A stretch of DNA of 64,000 nucleotides, from the NCBI RefSeq assembly GCF_000003195.3, contig NC_012875.2, positions 14,914,387 to 14,978,386 of the forward strand, read 5' to 3'. How positions within the stretch are numbered: the stretch's first letter is position 1; each line of letters begins with the position of its first letter. Below, piece by piece: positions 40,930-53,749 of the stretch. A program made the translations under genes and the position numbers. Source of the stretch: Sorghum bicolor. Lineage: Eukaryota; Streptophyta; Magnoliopsida; Poales; Poaceae. A model generated the notes under the pieces. The model was given only the letters and a program-made list of their open reading frames with translations, had not been told where the DNA came from and did not search any database.

Positions 40930-41644
40930 AGACAGGACATCAACGGGAGCAATCGCCGATGATGCACTGCCGAGAGGACGAGAGCCGCCGTCAGGCCTTC
41001 CTCACGCAAGCGCCTCAATGCATCGAGGTGGGGACGTAGCCGAGACTGACGGTCCTTGACCACACCATAGTTCTAGTTGTCCGGGTGCAGCATACGAGCC
41101 GCCTATTGTAGGCAGGGAAGAGGTCATCGTCGTTGTACAGGTATAACCACTAGGAGTCCCACTGAGCATGATTCGACATCAGCCCAGTCGGGATGTACTC
41201 GCGCGGATCCTCCGAGCATCCAGACTTTTGAACTAAGTTGAGGCAGCCCACCTGCACAGGCTTCCTCACTCCGGCTGTGCCGCTGGGGGTGTGGAAGAGC
41301 TCACCCTAGAAGAGGTGGAGCCATAGGTCCTAGTGAGGCATCACCCCCAAGTACCCCTCACACACCGCAGCAAAAATCACCACGTTGGAGATGGCGTTGG
41401 GGGAGAGGTGTTGAAGCTTGACCCCATAATGATGGAGAAGGGCCCTCATGAAGCACCTCAGGGGAGATCCGAGCCTATGGTGGTGAAACTTGACAAAGCT
41501 CACCACGTAGCCTTCAGGCGGGCTCGGCTCCCGGTGCTCCGCCGGTAGTACGATCCACTCCGGCTGCATCGAGGAAGCAGCAGGGCAGAGGAGCCCCTCG
41601 TCCACTAGGTCCCATAGCCGGAACATGCCAACCGCTGGCAGCAA
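40930..41644 (-). pseudogene. Antisense Transposase_28-like ORF remnant
   Basis: The minus strand encodes EGYVVSFVKFHHHRLGSPL, CFMRALLHHYGVKLQHL and NAISNVVIFAAVCEGYLGV, the conserved core of the family Pfam calls putative gypsy-type transposon (Transposase_28). A stop follows at about 41330. Downstream homology (DLWLHLF-like, SWWLYLYNDDDL) continues in pieces to about 40930. Function of the family is unknown. It occupies the same place and strand as the plant-mobile-domain gene in Tat-1. Confidence 0.6.
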
Positions 41645-42715
41645 TCAGCATCATAGGCATGGCGATTGGGGTTGGCTGGACGATGAAGGTGATTGAGGAA
41701 GTTTGTGGCTCTGTCTCGCCCTCTTTCTTTCTCTTTCTCTAGGCTCTATCTTTCTCTTGTGTGTAGGAAGGTGGGAGAAGAAAGAAAGAAGGCAACGGCA
41801 AAAGGTGGAAGAAGGAGCAACGGGGCAGATCCCTCGAATATATAGGCGTACCGCAATGGGCAGATCCGACAATCTCGGTAACTTCCTACTTTAAATACGC
41901 TGCCTAACCGACCCGCAATTCTAGTGATATGAAATTTCCAGTTTTGCCTGGGTGGGATGACGTTGCAATGACACTATACTAAAAAGACGCGCCCAATGGG
42001 CAAGAAGGTAAACCGCCACGATGATTCCTTCTGCCATAAGGTAAGTCAGGCTTTTGCCATCGATGAAACCTTGAGAGAGCATGGACTGGCCCACCACCAG
42101 GGTTCAACAGTCACTCTCGAGTACCCAAGTCAGGGTCACCTAGAAGGGGCCGAAACAGGGCAAGGCTCGAGATCAGATCCTCGAGACCCCACTGGGAGTA
42201 TCCATGGATGGGACTAGTAGGGAGATGATAAATCCCCACGGAGGGAGGCATCGAGCCGCTGAACCCTATCGAATGGGACCAGTATTCTCACCCGCACAAG
42301 TCTAGCAACAATGAGAACACCCCCAGGCCCATAACCAACCCTCATCGAACAGGGCATGTCATTCTTACTTGGATTTCCCGATAACAGCTCACTAAGGACG
42401 TCGACGCTTGCCCCATCGAGGGTACATCATGCTCCTCTCCTCATGACCGATTGAAAGGGCTCGTGAGATGAAAGTTAGCATCAGCAAAGCCAAGAGTAAT
42501 GGAGGCTCGGGGGCTCTGCAGGATCCAACACCCCTCGACAAAAAGAGGGTCAAGAATAGTCAGACATAAGACTAACACAGTACTCAAAGGAGTCTATCGA
42601 CTCTTTGAGGCCTCAAGGGATACCCCCACAAGGGTCGCTTGCGCCCCCATGGAAATTCTATTATTAATATACCCCTACTCAACCACCAGTGCTCGAGTAG
42701 GCGCTCAGGGGCTAC

Positions 42716-43657
42716 TGTCGAGGATATCAATAAGGAGTACCCAAACAGATATCCTCGAAAAAGAACAAAAAACCAACCCTAGAGTTAGTCTCGACATCTC
42801 CCTACAAAACGCACGGTGATTGACACCACAATTCGACCTACAATACGCGCACTGATCGACCCTGGTCTCAATGATGGAAATAGGGTCAAGCGAACACCTG
42901 AAGGCTCGAGGCCGGATGACCCACGATTACGAGAATAGCGTCAAGCGAACCAACCAGCCTCAAGAGCAAAGGCGTGCCCCCACCACCTGTGGCTGGCATA
43001 GGATTCAGAGCATTTAATGCGGCTGACAAGCTCCCACCTAACCCTACAAGCATGGCAACCGTGATGATGGATCGTGCGCCTATCAAATCCCACTTTTCCT
43101 CAGCTTTATGCCCAAATTCAGAGAAAGGTACACGTTGATACTGTAGCAACCAGCGTAGCGTCCCGTCGGAAGGCCCCTTGGAGAGGGTCAGCCTAGGAGA
43201 TGCATGCGCCATCGTCGCGAAGTACGCTACAACAAGACTGGTTGAGGCCATGCTAGAACGGAAGCCTCGAGTTGACTCAGCCATACTCCTATCGAGGCCT
43301 ACTCTAGCACCTACATACTGTAACCTTGGGCCTCCCCTTGGTCTATAAAGGGAACGCCAAGGCTAAGCGATACAAGAGACAACACCTTATATTGTACATC
43401 ACCCACACACACCATCCCTCACCATCCTAGCTACATATAGTAAGGACCAAAAATCCACATCCACACTCCCTTGTATTCACCCCTATACAAGCACTTAGGT
43501 GCAAGATAATACAAGCTCTCTCTCTGCTGGACATAGGGCCTTCTCTTGCCTGAACCAAGATAAATTGTTGTGTTCATCTTGCATCACCATCCGGAAAGGG
43601 AGACATGCATACAAAATTACTCGTTGGTGTTACCCCCTGGGGTTAAAACGCCGACCA
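42716..43657 (+). repeat. 3' LTR of Tat-3
   Basis: Starts TGTCGAGG after GCTCAGGGGCTAC and ends CGACCA; a TATAAAG box is at 43344-43350. About 942 bp. It holds many TCGAGG/CCTCGA words. No 5' LTR in the window. Confidence 0.65.
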
Positions 43658-45372
43658 CATGGGAAAAATGGCTACCCTTAGCTGAATTGTCTTATAATAA
43701 TAGCTACCAAGAGAGTATCCAAATGGCTCCTTTTGAAGCCTTATAAGATCACAAATGTAGGACTCCTTTAAACTGGGTTGAACATGGGGAGAGGAGATAC
43801 TACGACATTGATTTTGTCAAAGAAGCCAAAAAGCAAAGTCTCACTATTTAGAAAAAAATGGAAGCTACACAGTCTAGACAGAAAAGCTATGCACATCGAA
43901 GAAGGAGACCACTAAGTTTGAAGTAGGTGACTTTGTGTACCTAATGGTATCCCCCATGAAAAGAGTAAATCGCTTCGGTGTGAAAAGAAAACATGCTCCT
44001 AGATATGTAGGTACCTACCAAACTATTGAAAACAGTTGCAAGGTAGCCTACATGGTGCAATTACCTTATGAGATGAGAGCTATTTTACCTATATTCCATA
44101 TGTCTCAACTAAAGAAGTGCCTTCGCATTAAGTTGCAATCCGATTTATCTTATGAAGAGAAACTAGTGCAAGTACTTGACTTCAAAGAGAGAGTTACTCA
44201 AGGCCAGATGATCAAACACTATAGAGTGTTGTGGAATAACCAAAGTGAGTGAGATGCCACCTGGGAAAGGGATGATTATTGACAAGCAACTTACCTCTCC
44301 TTTTATGAAATGTGGTACGTCTTCCAAATCTCGGGACAAGTTTTTCAAAGAGGGGAGGGCTATAACACTTATAGTGTTAGCCTTGCATGTCAAGCATTTG
44401 CATTACATTAGCATAAGCATTATCACACTCATTCATAAGCATCATGCCATGGTCTTGTATCATTTTATGCTATGCTTGTGTGGAAGGATTGTTTGAATGC
44501 TTATTTGTATGTGTGTTGTGGTGTGACCAATGCAAATAGGTTTCCATTGTCCTCACAAATACCTTAGCTAAGTTTAGAATATGTTTTGGAACAATGTTCA
44601 TGTTGGAGGTTTCACCCAAAAATGCCCCTAGGTCATGGTAACCCAAGTTTGATCAACTTTGACCCCCTAAACCTCTTTTCAAAGACCTTTTATGAAGACA
44701 GTGTTAAAGACCTTGCATGGAGGTGCACCCTTTCCCAAAGTTGTAGTAAATTTTATAAGCTACAAAAGTTGTTTTGGGGTCATCACATGAAAAGGTGTGG
44801 AACTTGCTCAAAAGTGGCCCACAAGGCATAAATCTGTGCTGTTTTGACACTTAGCCATTTGTGCTGAAATTCGTGTTTACACAGTTTCAAGGTAAGGTGT
44901 TTGGCAAGCTTGTATTTTCAAATATATGGTGAATTAGACGATGATACTTTAAGCAATCTTGTAGTACTCGTGTAGCTCTACTCAATGGAACAATTGGTTG
45001 GCCCAATCATCGAACAGATCGGGAATTGAATGTCGATGAACTTTGAGTTTTAGTCGGCATCGGTGGCAACTGAATGGCGCGATTCAGTTTCGGTACTCAT
45101 CAATCGGCCGATGCGTGGATCATCCCGTGGTGGCCATACATCGACGGTGACCCTGCCTGTCACCCGAGGCAAGCTCCCCTTGATGCCACGACGCACCCCG
45201 AGCGGCAACAGCGTCCCATTTCTCTCCCTGCCTTCTCTCTCCTGGGCGTTTTCTTCTCCAGTGAGCTCTGCCGCGGCATCTGCAACCTCACTTGTCCTTC
45301 TTGCCACACCGTTAGCCAAGAACCCCCCATAGAGCTCCATTAAAGTCCCAGCTACACCGGCGTCATCTCTAC
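43658..45372 (+). mobile_element. Tekay-like element C, integrase end and partial LTR
   Basis: Positions 43658-44252 encode degraded integrase C-terminus and chromodomain (WEKWLPLAELSYN, then stops; RFGVKRKHAPRYVG; LDFKERVTQGQMIKHYRVLW) with frameshifts and stops. A polypurine tract (AGAGGGGAGGGC) precedes an LTR starting TATAACAC at 44361, the usual TG changed to TA. The LTR is truncated at 45372. Confidence 0.75.
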
Positions 45373-45862
45373 TGTTGACATTTACTGCCATCATCACTAA
45401 AAATAGAGATAAACCCTACTCCTAGTCAAATAGCAACTAACCACTCAAACATTCCTAAGAACAGAGTAGGTTGTCATCCCAAATTATATTGCTAGGAATT
45501 TAATATAGATTCACATATTCTACTATAAAGACAGAGAAAAACAAATATGAATATAATTATAAACTAAATGGGTTCTGCAAGCGGACATATAATTATACCG
45601 TTGTAGCATTTTACCTAGGGAAGTATCCAGGTTGTCAATTTATATTTATACCACTAGGAAGGCTAAGTGTTAAACTATATCTATTATATTGTTAGATAAC
45701 TATATAGGATAAATAAATAATATTACCCAAGTCGTATAGTCTACTTCATAACAGGCAGAGGTTACAAGATAAATATAGATAAATAATAATGGCAGCATAA
45801 TCATCAAGTATCACAATTAAGGATAATCATCAGAGCATCTACTAGTCATAATAATAGTTAGC
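45373..45862 (-). repeat. Fragment of an Athila-related LTR end
   Basis: Begins TGTTGACATTTACTGCC and includes GGTTGTCATCCC and CCGTTGTAGCATTTTACC, in the same order as 55104-55340 of E5 reversed, but diverged. No gene. It could be a truncated solo LTR. Confidence 0.45.
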
Positions 45863-46582
45863 TGTAACACCCAAAATCTGATTTTCAAATAATAGGACTT
45901 AATTAGATTTATTTAAGCAGTTTGGTGAGCATTTAATCTACTAAACAAATATTTTTTGTGGAAAATAAAATCTATCATAAGGTTAGGAACATGCTTTTGC
46001 ATAAATGCTGGAATATTTATTTATTTTACTGTGTGTTTGGTTTTATTTGTGTTCAAAGAAAAGAAAAAAAGGGAGAAGGCTTACCTGATCTCGGCCTAGT
46101 GGCCAGTGGCTAAGGCCAACCTCTCCCCACGCGCGGCCCAGGCTCCGGCCCAATGGCGCGCCACCCCCTTACACCTTGCCCTCGGCCTGTCGGCCTAGGC
46201 GCCAGCCCACTCAGCCAGCAGGCAGTGACCCAGTTGCCCCCGCACGTGTGTGCCACTCCTCCTCTCTATGTCAGGCAGTCGAGCCCCACGTTGCTAGTCA
46301 CCGACAGGTGGGGCCCATTGGCAGTCTTCTTCCCGACGCCGTGCTCGAGTCGAACTCGCCTACCAAATCTGTTTTGATCCTTATTTCTATGGGATTTGGT
46401 TTCCCCGAGCCCTTTTTAGCCCTTAGCAACTCCCCCTGCTACCTCCTTTTCCATCTACTGGCGACCGAGGTCCGTTTCGTTCTTTCCCGACGCTAGGAGG
46501 ATCTCGCCGAGTAGTTGTGACCAGCCGCCATCGTGGAACTCCCGGTTTGTGGCTGTGTTAGCGAATCTAAGGTCGTGCCGAG
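45863..46582 (+). repeat. 5' part of a Tekay-like LTR (D)
   Basis: Starts TGTAACACCCAAAATCTG and passes into GC-rich sequence (46080-46500) like the U3 of the other Tekay LTRs. Cut at 46582 by the insertion of E4. Confidence 0.55.
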
Positions 46583-47929
46583 TGTTGACATCCTTAAGTA
46601 CCAAATATAATCATCAAATAAATAAAGAAAAGGATCCAAATGCAACCGACACCCAGACTTAGGGTTTTATCTGACAGAATTCCACGAGTTTTGGTGTTTG
46701 TCTATTTCTGTAGGGGGTTATGAGAAAATATGGAGGAAAGGCCCACACGTCTGGTTTACAAAGAGATATTAATGTGGCGTGCAATTTTCTATTAGGAACG
46801 AACGGGAGGCCGAACGGGCCCGGGGGCAGGGCGCCCGCCCTCCCCCCTTGAGCGCCCGCCCTGGTACAAGCACCAATCACAGAATGGAGTACACCATTAC
46901 AAAGATCTTGTCGAGCTGATCGAAATGCATATATTATTTGCTATATTTGGAGTTCGGAATCAAGACATATTAATAAAAGAAGGACTCCACATAAAAGAGC
47001 TGCGGGATTAATTGGGCCCAAATTAGAATTTGGTCCATTAAGGCCTATGTGCATTTTAATGAGATATGGCGGAAAGTTTAGTACCACATCGCCTGCTGAA
47101 CCAAAAAGGTACAAAAGGATGAGGCTATATAAGCAAGGCCCCTGGCCTCTGGAGGAGAACACATCATTATAGAGTTGAGAGGTGCCCTCGAAGGATAACC
47201 TTTCCTCTATATAGAATTAGGGCTTTGCATCCAATGTGAGATTAGAATTAGTTCTTCTAAGTTCTTATAGATTGAGAGAGATAGAGTGGAGGTGTAGATC
47301 GGAGTAAGTCTAGCCTGTCGGTGTCTACTCCGAGGTTGTACCTGCGGGTTCAAGTCTCCTAACCCGAGGCTTGCTCCTAGGATTCTTCAGTATTTCGACT
47401 TCTAAATTCTAGTAAGTTCTTGTTCTTATTGTTCTTTGGTTTATGAGTTTACTTTAATCTCTTCTGGTTGAGTTTAGAGTAATCATTGCTAGCGTAAATG
47501 TGGTGTTTGGGCTAGGGTACTCATAGATATCCCCTGTCTAGCTGGACCATGGTAGTAGCAAGGAACGTGACATTTTTGAGTTACCATTGTAGCCCACATC
47601 CCGTTAGAAGGATCGATAGGGTTTATAGGTGCGGGTCGAACATCCTTTGTGGTGTCTAGATTTCGTGAGCCTCCCTAATAGAACAGTAGATCATCCTTAC
47701 CAAGGTTAGAACGAGAGTGCGGTTGTAGTCTTCTCTATACATTGCTCACATCGAATCACATTGTTTGTAGCCAAAAGGGTAGTAGCAATAGATTTGGTTA
47801 GTCAGATGCACGCTTTCTCCTAGTGGTAAAAATATAAATACGATACTCTGGATAACCTCCTAGGTGAAATGCTCAACAATATCTGTGCGCTTGCGGACCA
47901 TTTCCTCATGGTGTTACCAAATATCAACA
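46583..47929 (+). repeat. 5' LTR of E4
   Basis: 1347 bp, TGTTGACATCC to ATATCAACA. It carries two GCGCCCGCCC-type boxes at 46827-46860. Confidence 0.88.
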
Positions 47930-47937
47930 AGCATTTG

Positions 47938-47955
47938 TGGCACCGTTGCTGGGGA
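47938..47955 (+). other. Primer-binding site of E4 (diverged tRNA-Asp type)
   Basis: TGGCACCGTTGCTGGGGA has two differences from the E2 site, 8 bp after the LTR end. Confidence 0.75.
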
Positions 47956-48051
47956 GAAAGACGGTTTGCTGAGATAACTTTAAGTCTTGCTATTATCTTG
48001 TATTATACTTTTATACTTCTATTCTTTTATCTTGTTATTTTTTTCATCTTT

Positions 48052-49358
48052 ATGGATAACTCAAATTCCACACCTATTATTGAATTATTTGCATCTTCAG
48101 AGACCAACCATAGACCATGGGAGTCAACAAGTCCTTTCTTTGCCCCTAATTACGATTTGTGTCCGGAGTTGATTGCAATAGGTCAAAACCAACCCTTTTC
48201 TATAGCTGAGGTCCTATCTTTTAATCAAGAAGACAATGAACTTTTAGCTACACCTAGGGAATCTTTTAATCTTTCTATAAATTCTTGTTTAAACCTAGCC
48301 CTACAAGACCATGTTTTTCCTCGATATTTTCACATTGGTCTTAATCATATAACCTTTGGTAGAGTTTTTCTTTCTTTATCTATTAGTAAAGCATGGTATG
48401 TCTTCATTCGTGGACATCCTTCTTACACTAGTCTTCATAAAAAAATCCTAGAGATAGAGAAGGAATCATCACCCAGACGAGGAAAGGAAGTTTCAATAGC
48501 CGATTTCCAAACATTTCAATCCCATGATTCGGCTATCCAACCCAAACTTGTAGTGCTCCAAAATCATCTAAGGGAAGAAGAAATTCTACCTTTGGAATTT
48601 CATTTTGGGATGAGCTTAAACTTCCTGCTTGATAAGAGACCTTTGAGTGAATATAGTCTGAACCTTCCTAAGAAGGGATCTCTTAGAAAGCATCTCAAAT
48701 CCAATCCCTTTGATGGACATCTAGAAAGACTCAAGGATGGCATCTTAAGTGATGCAGTAGAAGGAGAGCGAAGCCATTTAGAAGAGCAACATCAATGGCT
48801 ATCCTTGATGACTCATTTGAACCTATCTTTAAACCCATCCTTGAGCCTAAAAATTTCAACTATGCTCTTTCTCTTGAACCTCCCGATGATCCTATGAATC
48901 TCTCTAGACATCCCACGCATAAGAGTCACCAAGACCACAAGGAGGATCGAGAAGAGCAACATCAATGGCTAGAGGGCATTAAAAATCCATATGCTATCAC
49001 CATTGAATGGATGGATAAAACAAACTTGAGAGACAATCCTAGAGGAATTTTAAGCATTCATGAAGAATCATCCTTGGAGTTTGAGAATGAGAGAAACAAG
49101 AGTGAGCATGGAAGTTATTTCATAAATACCTCACCAAGTCCTTCCTCATATAAAACATCTCCCCAATCAATTGGTCTCTCTAACCTTACCACATTTGAGA
49201 TCTCCAACCCCCTCTTCCTTTCTATTTATAAAAACTTTAAAAGGGTGGTTGTCGATGCATATGTCTATAATAAATATTGCAGATCTCGTTATAGGTCAGT
49301 GTTGGAGGGGAAACCACTTCTGCAACATAATTTAATGGTTTCCCAAGGACAAGCTTAG
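48052..49358 (+). pseudogene. Leader ORF of E4, unknown protein, one frameshift
   Basis: From the first ATG after the primer site the frame runs about 240 sensible codons (SLSISKAWYVFIRGHPSY, EEEILPLEFHFGMSLNFLLD, HLKSNPFDGHLERLKDGI). It shifts frame near 48785-48800 and continues in the 48795-49358 frame (DDSFEPIFKPILEP, SIGLSNLTTFEISNPLFLS, VVVDAYVYNKYCRSR). A 20-bp word is repeated at 48781 and 48952. The protein would be about 430 residues. I recognise no domain: no capsid, zinc knuckle or protease. E2 and E0 keep only its last ~75 codons. Its place right after the primer site is where gag normally lies. Confidence 0.55.
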
Positions 49359-50675
49359 TGCCCTAAAACAAGCACTTGTCAGATCGTAACATGAACTTTC
49401 AATTATTTGCAACATTGCCTTGTGTATTGAGCATATAAAGATAATTGTAGAAATATTCCTTCGGGTATTCGTGTCACTAACCTTTCTAGGATTGGAGCAA
49501 GAAGATCCGAGAAATGACAAGCACAAGGTATGTCCAACCAATCATCATGCAACATTGAATTAAATTCATCCAATCCTGAATTTTGCAAAATTCAAGCTTG
49601 GGGGAAATACCTTACATAAAAACATCATTTGCCATGTTGCTACGTTGGTTGTGCTTACCTTTGAGACATGCTCAATTTGTTAAATACTAATCACACTACT
49701 TCATCTCCACTTGAGTAGATCTCTATAAAAGCCATCACGCTACCTTTGTTTATCCTAGTAAGTGTTAGTTTCGAAGTACTGCACATACTTCTATTGGCTT
49801 TTAAATTAAGCATGGTGCTTAGGTTAAACAGCCTTTCTTAATCTGATTAGGCATGGAGTCTAGTTTGGTTACTGAACTAAAAAACTACTTGAGTAGACAT
49901 TGGTATATTTTGTCGGACTAACCCCTGCAGGAAAACTTTCAATATCAACCTGGGAAGTCCTGAGATATAAACTCACATCAGATATAAAGAGAGAGACACA
50001 TGAAGTTTAACAATTTGCACAAAAAGGACATAGCTCATTCATCATAGAGAGATGATCCATGGAAGGAGACAAAGTACATAAACAAGATACACAACCATTA
50101 TGAATGGGAAGCTTCCACAGGGTGAGATGGTACCATCACTCTTCAATTAAGGTAACATCTTAAGATATGTGACTATCACTTTTATAAGCTTCTCCTTGGT
50201 TCGGACGTTCACATAAATAAAGAGACAAACATGTATGATTTATAACTCCAAATGAACCAACCCAACTGATTCAGCATTTTTAGTCCTTTAATCTTTGTTC
50301 TTAGTACCACCTTCGTGATCCCACACTCCTAATCATATAAGCTAAAATGTTGCACATTCAATCTTTGGAAGATATAAAAAAACATAAATATAGAAAGATT
50401 ATCTTTCCATTAGGTCCAGCGATCTGATGTGACAAATGTTTTAAATGCTACACTCATGATCTTATTATCCATCAACTTTGTCTTGCTCACTATGCTTGAG
50501 GTTAGAGAAGAACAAATACACTTTTGGTTCTGTTGGTATTTTCCACCAACAGGGTCCATGCACTTGATCTCTGCCATGTCTCTATGAGCAGGTACACTTC
50601 AAGCAAAATATGAAGGAGTTTTACAACTCCCAGACTCCACCAAGTGAAGAACTTGGATCAACGAGCACAAACACA
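49359..50675 (+). other. E4 internal non-coding region
   Basis: Aligns with 6085-7480 of E2 and includes the hairpin region near 50529 (CTGTTGGT/ACCAACAG). No credible coding frame. Confidence 0.55.
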
Positions 50676-51620
50676 CTGGAGATACTAGACACTCAGGCAA
50701 TCACTGCCCTGAGATGCTTGAGGACGTAAACTACATCAATAACAAACAACAACTACTACTACTACAAACATCCTCAACAAAATCAAGAGAGGCGATCCAG
50801 GACGCCCGTCATCCCGATCTCCATCGGCATGGTGGACTTCCCAGAAGCACTCTGCAACTTTGGCTCCAGCGTCAACATTATGCCTAGGGTACTCTATGAA
50901 AAATTCTTTACACATCCTTTACTAGAAATAACCATGTGTTTGCAGCTTACAGATCGGACACTAAGTTTCCCAAAGGAAATATTGAAGAACCTCTGCGACC
51001 GAGTTGGTACCTTGTACGCCCCAGTAGACTTCGTGGTGATAGAGACTAGTTGTGATGAGAGGGCAGCCATCATCTTAGGGAGGCCATTCCTCAACACCTC
51101 GAGAGCTGTCATCTACGCTAGTGCTGCCAAGATCAGTTTCTACATCAAAGGGAAGAAGGAGACTTTCCTTCAAGAACAAGACTACACAAATTTCGAAGCA
51201 ATCCCAACATGAACTAAGGAAGAGGACCAACAGGAGGAACATGAACAAGCAAATGTGGACCGAGTCAGCTAAGATGGTCACTACAGTTCAAGGAGGTCAA
51301 GATTGTTGACTTAAGTCATCGTTCCTGACCAAAAAGGACGACCCAGCTCCAGATGGCAGATCAGACATTCCAAAAGGTTGAAGACTCTAAGCAGGAGAGG
51401 ACAAGAAGAAGACGACGCAACCAGAGGAGGCAAATCATCAAGGACGGATGGGCAGACTACGAAGGAGGAGTGGTAAGGTCTAAAGACATACAGCTTGAAC
51501 AGAACTGTCCTGAGGAGACCGTAGTACCGAGTTAGGTGTGGAGAGAGAAGATAGTTATACACGAAGAGGAGTTGGTGCGGGAAACACCGACTACGCCATC
51601 CACCGAATCCCAGGACGACT
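50676..51620 (+). pseudogene. E4 first retropepsin and C-terminal tail
   Basis: After a half zinc knuckle (about 50676-50730) the frame 50829-51212 encodes an Athila-type protease: ALCNFGSSVNIMP (the catalytic Asp of CDFG is Asn here), LTDRTLSFP, VDFVVIETS and IILGRPFLN. A frame change follows. At about 51340 the sequence jumps from the KKDDP region straight to LQMADQTF, so most of the second protease is deleted. The basic tail (RTRRRRRNQRRQIIKDGWAD) remains. Loss of the catalytic Asp and the deletion make this domain inactive. Confidence 0.75.
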
Positions 51621-53749
51621 GAGAAAACGGAGAGTCTCGTTCGGAAGACTTAAAAATACCGAACACCTTGCCAAGAGGTAAACTTGGTAGTTATCCTTTT
51701 CCTTTCAATAGTTTGCTTAGTTAATCAGGTTCATGCTATCTTGAAAAGAAAATAAAAATGTTAAAAATAGTAAGCCCCATGTGAGTATGTTCATGGCATA
51801 AAACCCATAAGTACATTCACTGTGGTGGCACAAAGATAAAATAAATATATTCTTGTCCTATAACAATGAAAATAAAAAAATAAATTTATGATCCTACCAA
51901 GTAATATTTATTAGGAGGAATCTCAATATGATAAAGGCAAAGAGATTTTATGCTAACACTTAACCAGTTCCACAAAGCTTTGTTGTCCATTTGAGCTCCA
52001 CATAATTCAAGGATCAAAGAAGACTAGCAGACGGAGGACATCCTAATCACTGTCAGGGTGCTACCGACATTCAAACACACCTCCGCCACTAATTACGTCA
52101 AAATCCAGCTTTGGGGAGAGCACCCCCATTTATCCAGCTAAGTGTTTCTACTCGCGTTTATACTTTACTCAAATAATAAAAAGATGCATAATCATAAAAA
52201 CCCAAATAAAAATTTTGTGCTTATATATATCTTTGCTTGCTAAATAAATAAATAGTGTCTAGTCCAAACTGAACTTAAATGATAAACTCTTATATGGATA
52301 TGATAAATAGTTGCTCTGCCATATACCTAGTTTTTAAGTTTGAGCTCTCTCCCAAGTTTAGGCATAACAGTTATAATTTAAACCTGCTCTAAACCTGAAC
52401 TTGTGGGAAGAGTACTTGATCTGAAGTCTAAGTTGTTAACGGATATGATATGGGAAGGTTGAGCTGTTGTTTATCTGTTCCTATAGATGCTAGAATTCTG
52501 GAGAATTTTATCTTTGAAAATCTTTAAAATAACACATGATGAGTTCCTGTATGATGAGAGTTTAAAATCCAACCACAACCATATATACATGCTTGCTAGA
52601 CTTTGAGCCACACATTTACTTTTTACTGCTTATGAGCATTGAGTGTGGTCAAGCTGTGTAGACCCTTAGGAGCTTGTCATGCGGTTAAAATCAAGATTCA
52701 CTTGCACGTTCACTCACACATGCTGCTTCTACTCCGAAAGTACGCATCCACATATATCCACTCATTTCCATCTCTAGAGCCACCTAAAAGTATTCTACTC
52801 CTAATCCGGGAGAGAATAGCCAAAAACATTCACCTGAGACATGGCAAGTGCGCGGAACCTCGAAGAAAAGAAAAAGTGAGACGAGAGGTAAAAAAAGAGA
52901 AAGAAAGAGAGAAAGAATACGAGGAAATAAAAAGGGGCAAGTGCGCGGAACCTCGAAGAAAAGAAAAAGTGAGACGAGAGGTAAAAATGGACAAGTGTCC
53001 GACAGTAGAATTAGGGGTACAAGATACCCACCTGAGAGGAAAGAAAAATAAAATGTAGAGCATCTCATTCTCCTCAAAAAGTTTCAAAAGGGCAAGAAAG
53101 GTATGTATCCATTTAAAAGAGGAAAATTAGAATTAGACTTTCACCATTGTTATCACCATCATCACCATACACTATTCACTCGCCACACATGCACATCTTG
53201 ATTTGACTTATTGAGTTGTTCTTCTGGATCCATGGTTTGACTATGCAATAAATGTCTTGTAAGTATGTATTATCTGTCTCCCACCTATGAGCTCTAGAAA
53301 TCAAAACCTTATTAGAGTAGGGTGAGAGAGAAGGCAATATCACTATGCATCATACCAAAAATACCACATACTTTGAGAAAAGGCATATACCATTACTGCC
53401 TTGGAAAGGATCCAGAAATACCACAAAAGAGAGATTTGAGAGAGTCATACAAGGAATCTCTGAGTTTTATTTGAAAATCTGCAGAAACTCCAGAGCTATA
53501 GTTAATCAAAGAACAAGAGACATGGCGCTTGACTTGACCGTTTTATGTTTTAACTGCTCAAGACACAAGTGACGGTTGCAAGCCCGATGGTGAAAGGTAA
53601 AATGAGTAAGTTTTAAGTCTTAACAGTTTACTCTAACTCAGAGATGAGATCTTGCTTGAACGCATGTGTGCTTCTAAGGCATGAAACCACTGCAGAAACT
53701 CTTGAGTCCATCCTTGCTCAGGGACGAGCAAGAGGTAGCTTGGGCGAGT
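51621..53749 (+). other. E4 3' untranslated region with polypurine tract
   Basis: About 2.1 kb without a real ORF, aligned with 1-2268 of E1 and, reversed, with E5. A 51-bp word starting GGCAAGTGCGCGGAACC is repeated at 52843 and 52936, a duplication E1 lacks; it creates a chance 139-codon frame. Ends GGTAGCTTGGGCGAGT before the LTR. Confidence 0.7.
52843..52986. repeat. 51-bp direct repeat with purine-rich spacer
   Basis: Two copies of a 51-bp unit 93 bp apart, separated by an A/G-rich spacer. E1 (about 1440-1490) has a single copy. Confidence 0.85.

Larger units (their letters stand above)
40930..43657 (+). mobile_element. 3' end of a second Tat-type family (Tat-3)
   Basis: An antisense ORF remnant (41644-40930) is followed on the plus strand by a polypurine-like tract and a 942-bp LTR. 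This repeats the pol - antisense ORF - LTR order of Tat-1. Positions 41645-42715 hold no coding frame and are rich in TCGA-containing words. Its LTR abuts Tekay-C integrase, so it inserted there. The 5' part is missing. Confidence 0.6.

Noticed and set aside
42886..43284. 132-codon minus-strand ORF in the Tat-3 LTR
   Set aside because: Inside the LTR U3 and opposite to transcription, with no recognisable protein features.
52639..53058. 139-codon plus-strand ORF in the E4 3' region
   Set aside because: Created by a 93-bp-spaced duplication of purine-rich DNA; E1 and E5 have no equivalent frame.
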